From contig JASJBY010000287.1 in assembly GCA_030066245.1 (NCBI GenBank), positions 1-6,117 on the forward strand: a stretch of 6,117 nucleotides of DNA, read 5' to 3'. The notes below the pieces were generated by a model, which was given only the letters and a program-made list of their open reading frames with translations, did no database searches and was not told the DNA's origin. Numbering within the stretch: position 1 is the first letter of the stretch; each line of letters begins with the position of its first letter. This document shows, piece by piece, positions 5,896-6,117 of this stretch. A program made the position numbers and the translations under genes. This stretch comes from Gammaproteobacteria bacterium (lineage in GTDB: Bacteria > Pseudomonadota > Gammaproteobacteria > JAABTG01).

Positions 5896-6117
5896 GGGGC
5901 TTCCCCGGCGGGTCGAGAGTGGCAATCTCTGGCAAATATGCTAGCCACCATGTCGGCATATGACGGCCAGAGCTTGAGGGGCGCGTGTGCCGGCATTGGT
6001 GTTCGGTTAGGGCCGTACCGGCATGAGTGGCCGGGACCGTCGGTCGCAGGGATAGCGGCCGTCGAGCCTACAGGGACGTATTCACGGCGTGTCCCGGCGG
6101 CTCGTGCCGGTCCGGCC
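5896..6117. other. Non-coding right edge with several short inverted repeats
   Basis: No convincing gene is visible. Short perfect dyads occur at 6018-6034 (CCGGC-N7-GCCGG), 6035-6045 (GACCG-T-CGGTC), 6073-6095 (GGGAC-N13-GTCCC) and 6106-6116 (GCCGG-T-CCGGC). The region would hold the promoter of the 127-aa gene, but no clear -35/-10 pair was found. One minus-strand frame is open from the right edge to a TGA overlapping the 5895 ATG, but its residues look non-coding. Confidence 0.45.
5900..5906 (-). promoter_or_regulatory. Ribosome binding site GGGGAAG deciding the ATG start at 5895
   Basis: GGGGAAG ends 4 nt before the ATG. It favours the 127-aa product over the longer form from TTG at 5925. 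Confidence 0.5.

Noticed and set aside
5930..5955. Sigma-54-like TGGC...TTGCC on the minus strand
   Set aside because: The GG and GC elements are separated by 11 nt instead of the strict 10, and no other sigma-54 feature is evident.
5750..5959. 69-aa minus-strand frame overlapping the start of the 127-aa gene
   Set aside because: It is a shifted frame over the 127-aa gene; the alternative has a better ribosome site and protein-like composition.

Overview
The window is high-GC bacterial DNA with densely packed genes. The coding style and the mix of an FHA-tailed protein, a Hanks-type Ser/Thr kinase and a Sec-exported small protein suggest a proteobacterium (gamma or beta). That placement is inference; there is no rRNA or marker gene here. 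I see no tRNA, rRNA, CRISPR array, transposase or phage gene.

Layout, left to right. Positions 1-269 (+) hold the C-terminal end of a protein that finishes in an FHA (phospho-threonine-binding) domain. Its style recalls the FHA tails of class III adenylate/guanylate cyclases, but the catalytic part lies outside the window. Only 28 bp later, convergent to it, is the end of a very large minus-strand gene (298-4728, 1476 aa). Its product has an N-terminal Ser/Thr kinase domain, an nSTAND1-type NTPase module, an arginine-rich stretch with a single hydrophobic helix, and fourteen WD40 blades. Directly upstream of it, same strand and 15 bp apart, is a 158-aa gene (4744-5220) for a protein with a clear signal peptide and a small four-cysteine domain of unknown function. 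A 291-bp non-coding stretch (5221-5511) with two inverted repeats follows. Then comes a third minus-strand gene (5512-5895, 127 aa) for a small, mostly helical, cytosolic-looking protein I do not recognise. The right-hand 222 bp (5896-6117) hold no convincing gene and contain several short inverted repeats.

How the genes may work together: the exported protein and the kinase-STAND-WD40 protein look co-transcribed and probably translationally coupled. If the single hydrophobic helix spans the membrane, the arginines would keep kinase and NTPase in the cytosol and place the two beta-propellers outside, in the same compartment as the exported protein. That gives a plausible ligand/receptor or accessory/receptor pair feeding a phosphorylation output. 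The FHA protein next door is a reasonable but unproven reader of phospho-threonine marks. The kinase-STAND-WD40 layout resembles known signalling and conflict-type proteins; the pairing with a small exported cysteine protein is the least familiar part.
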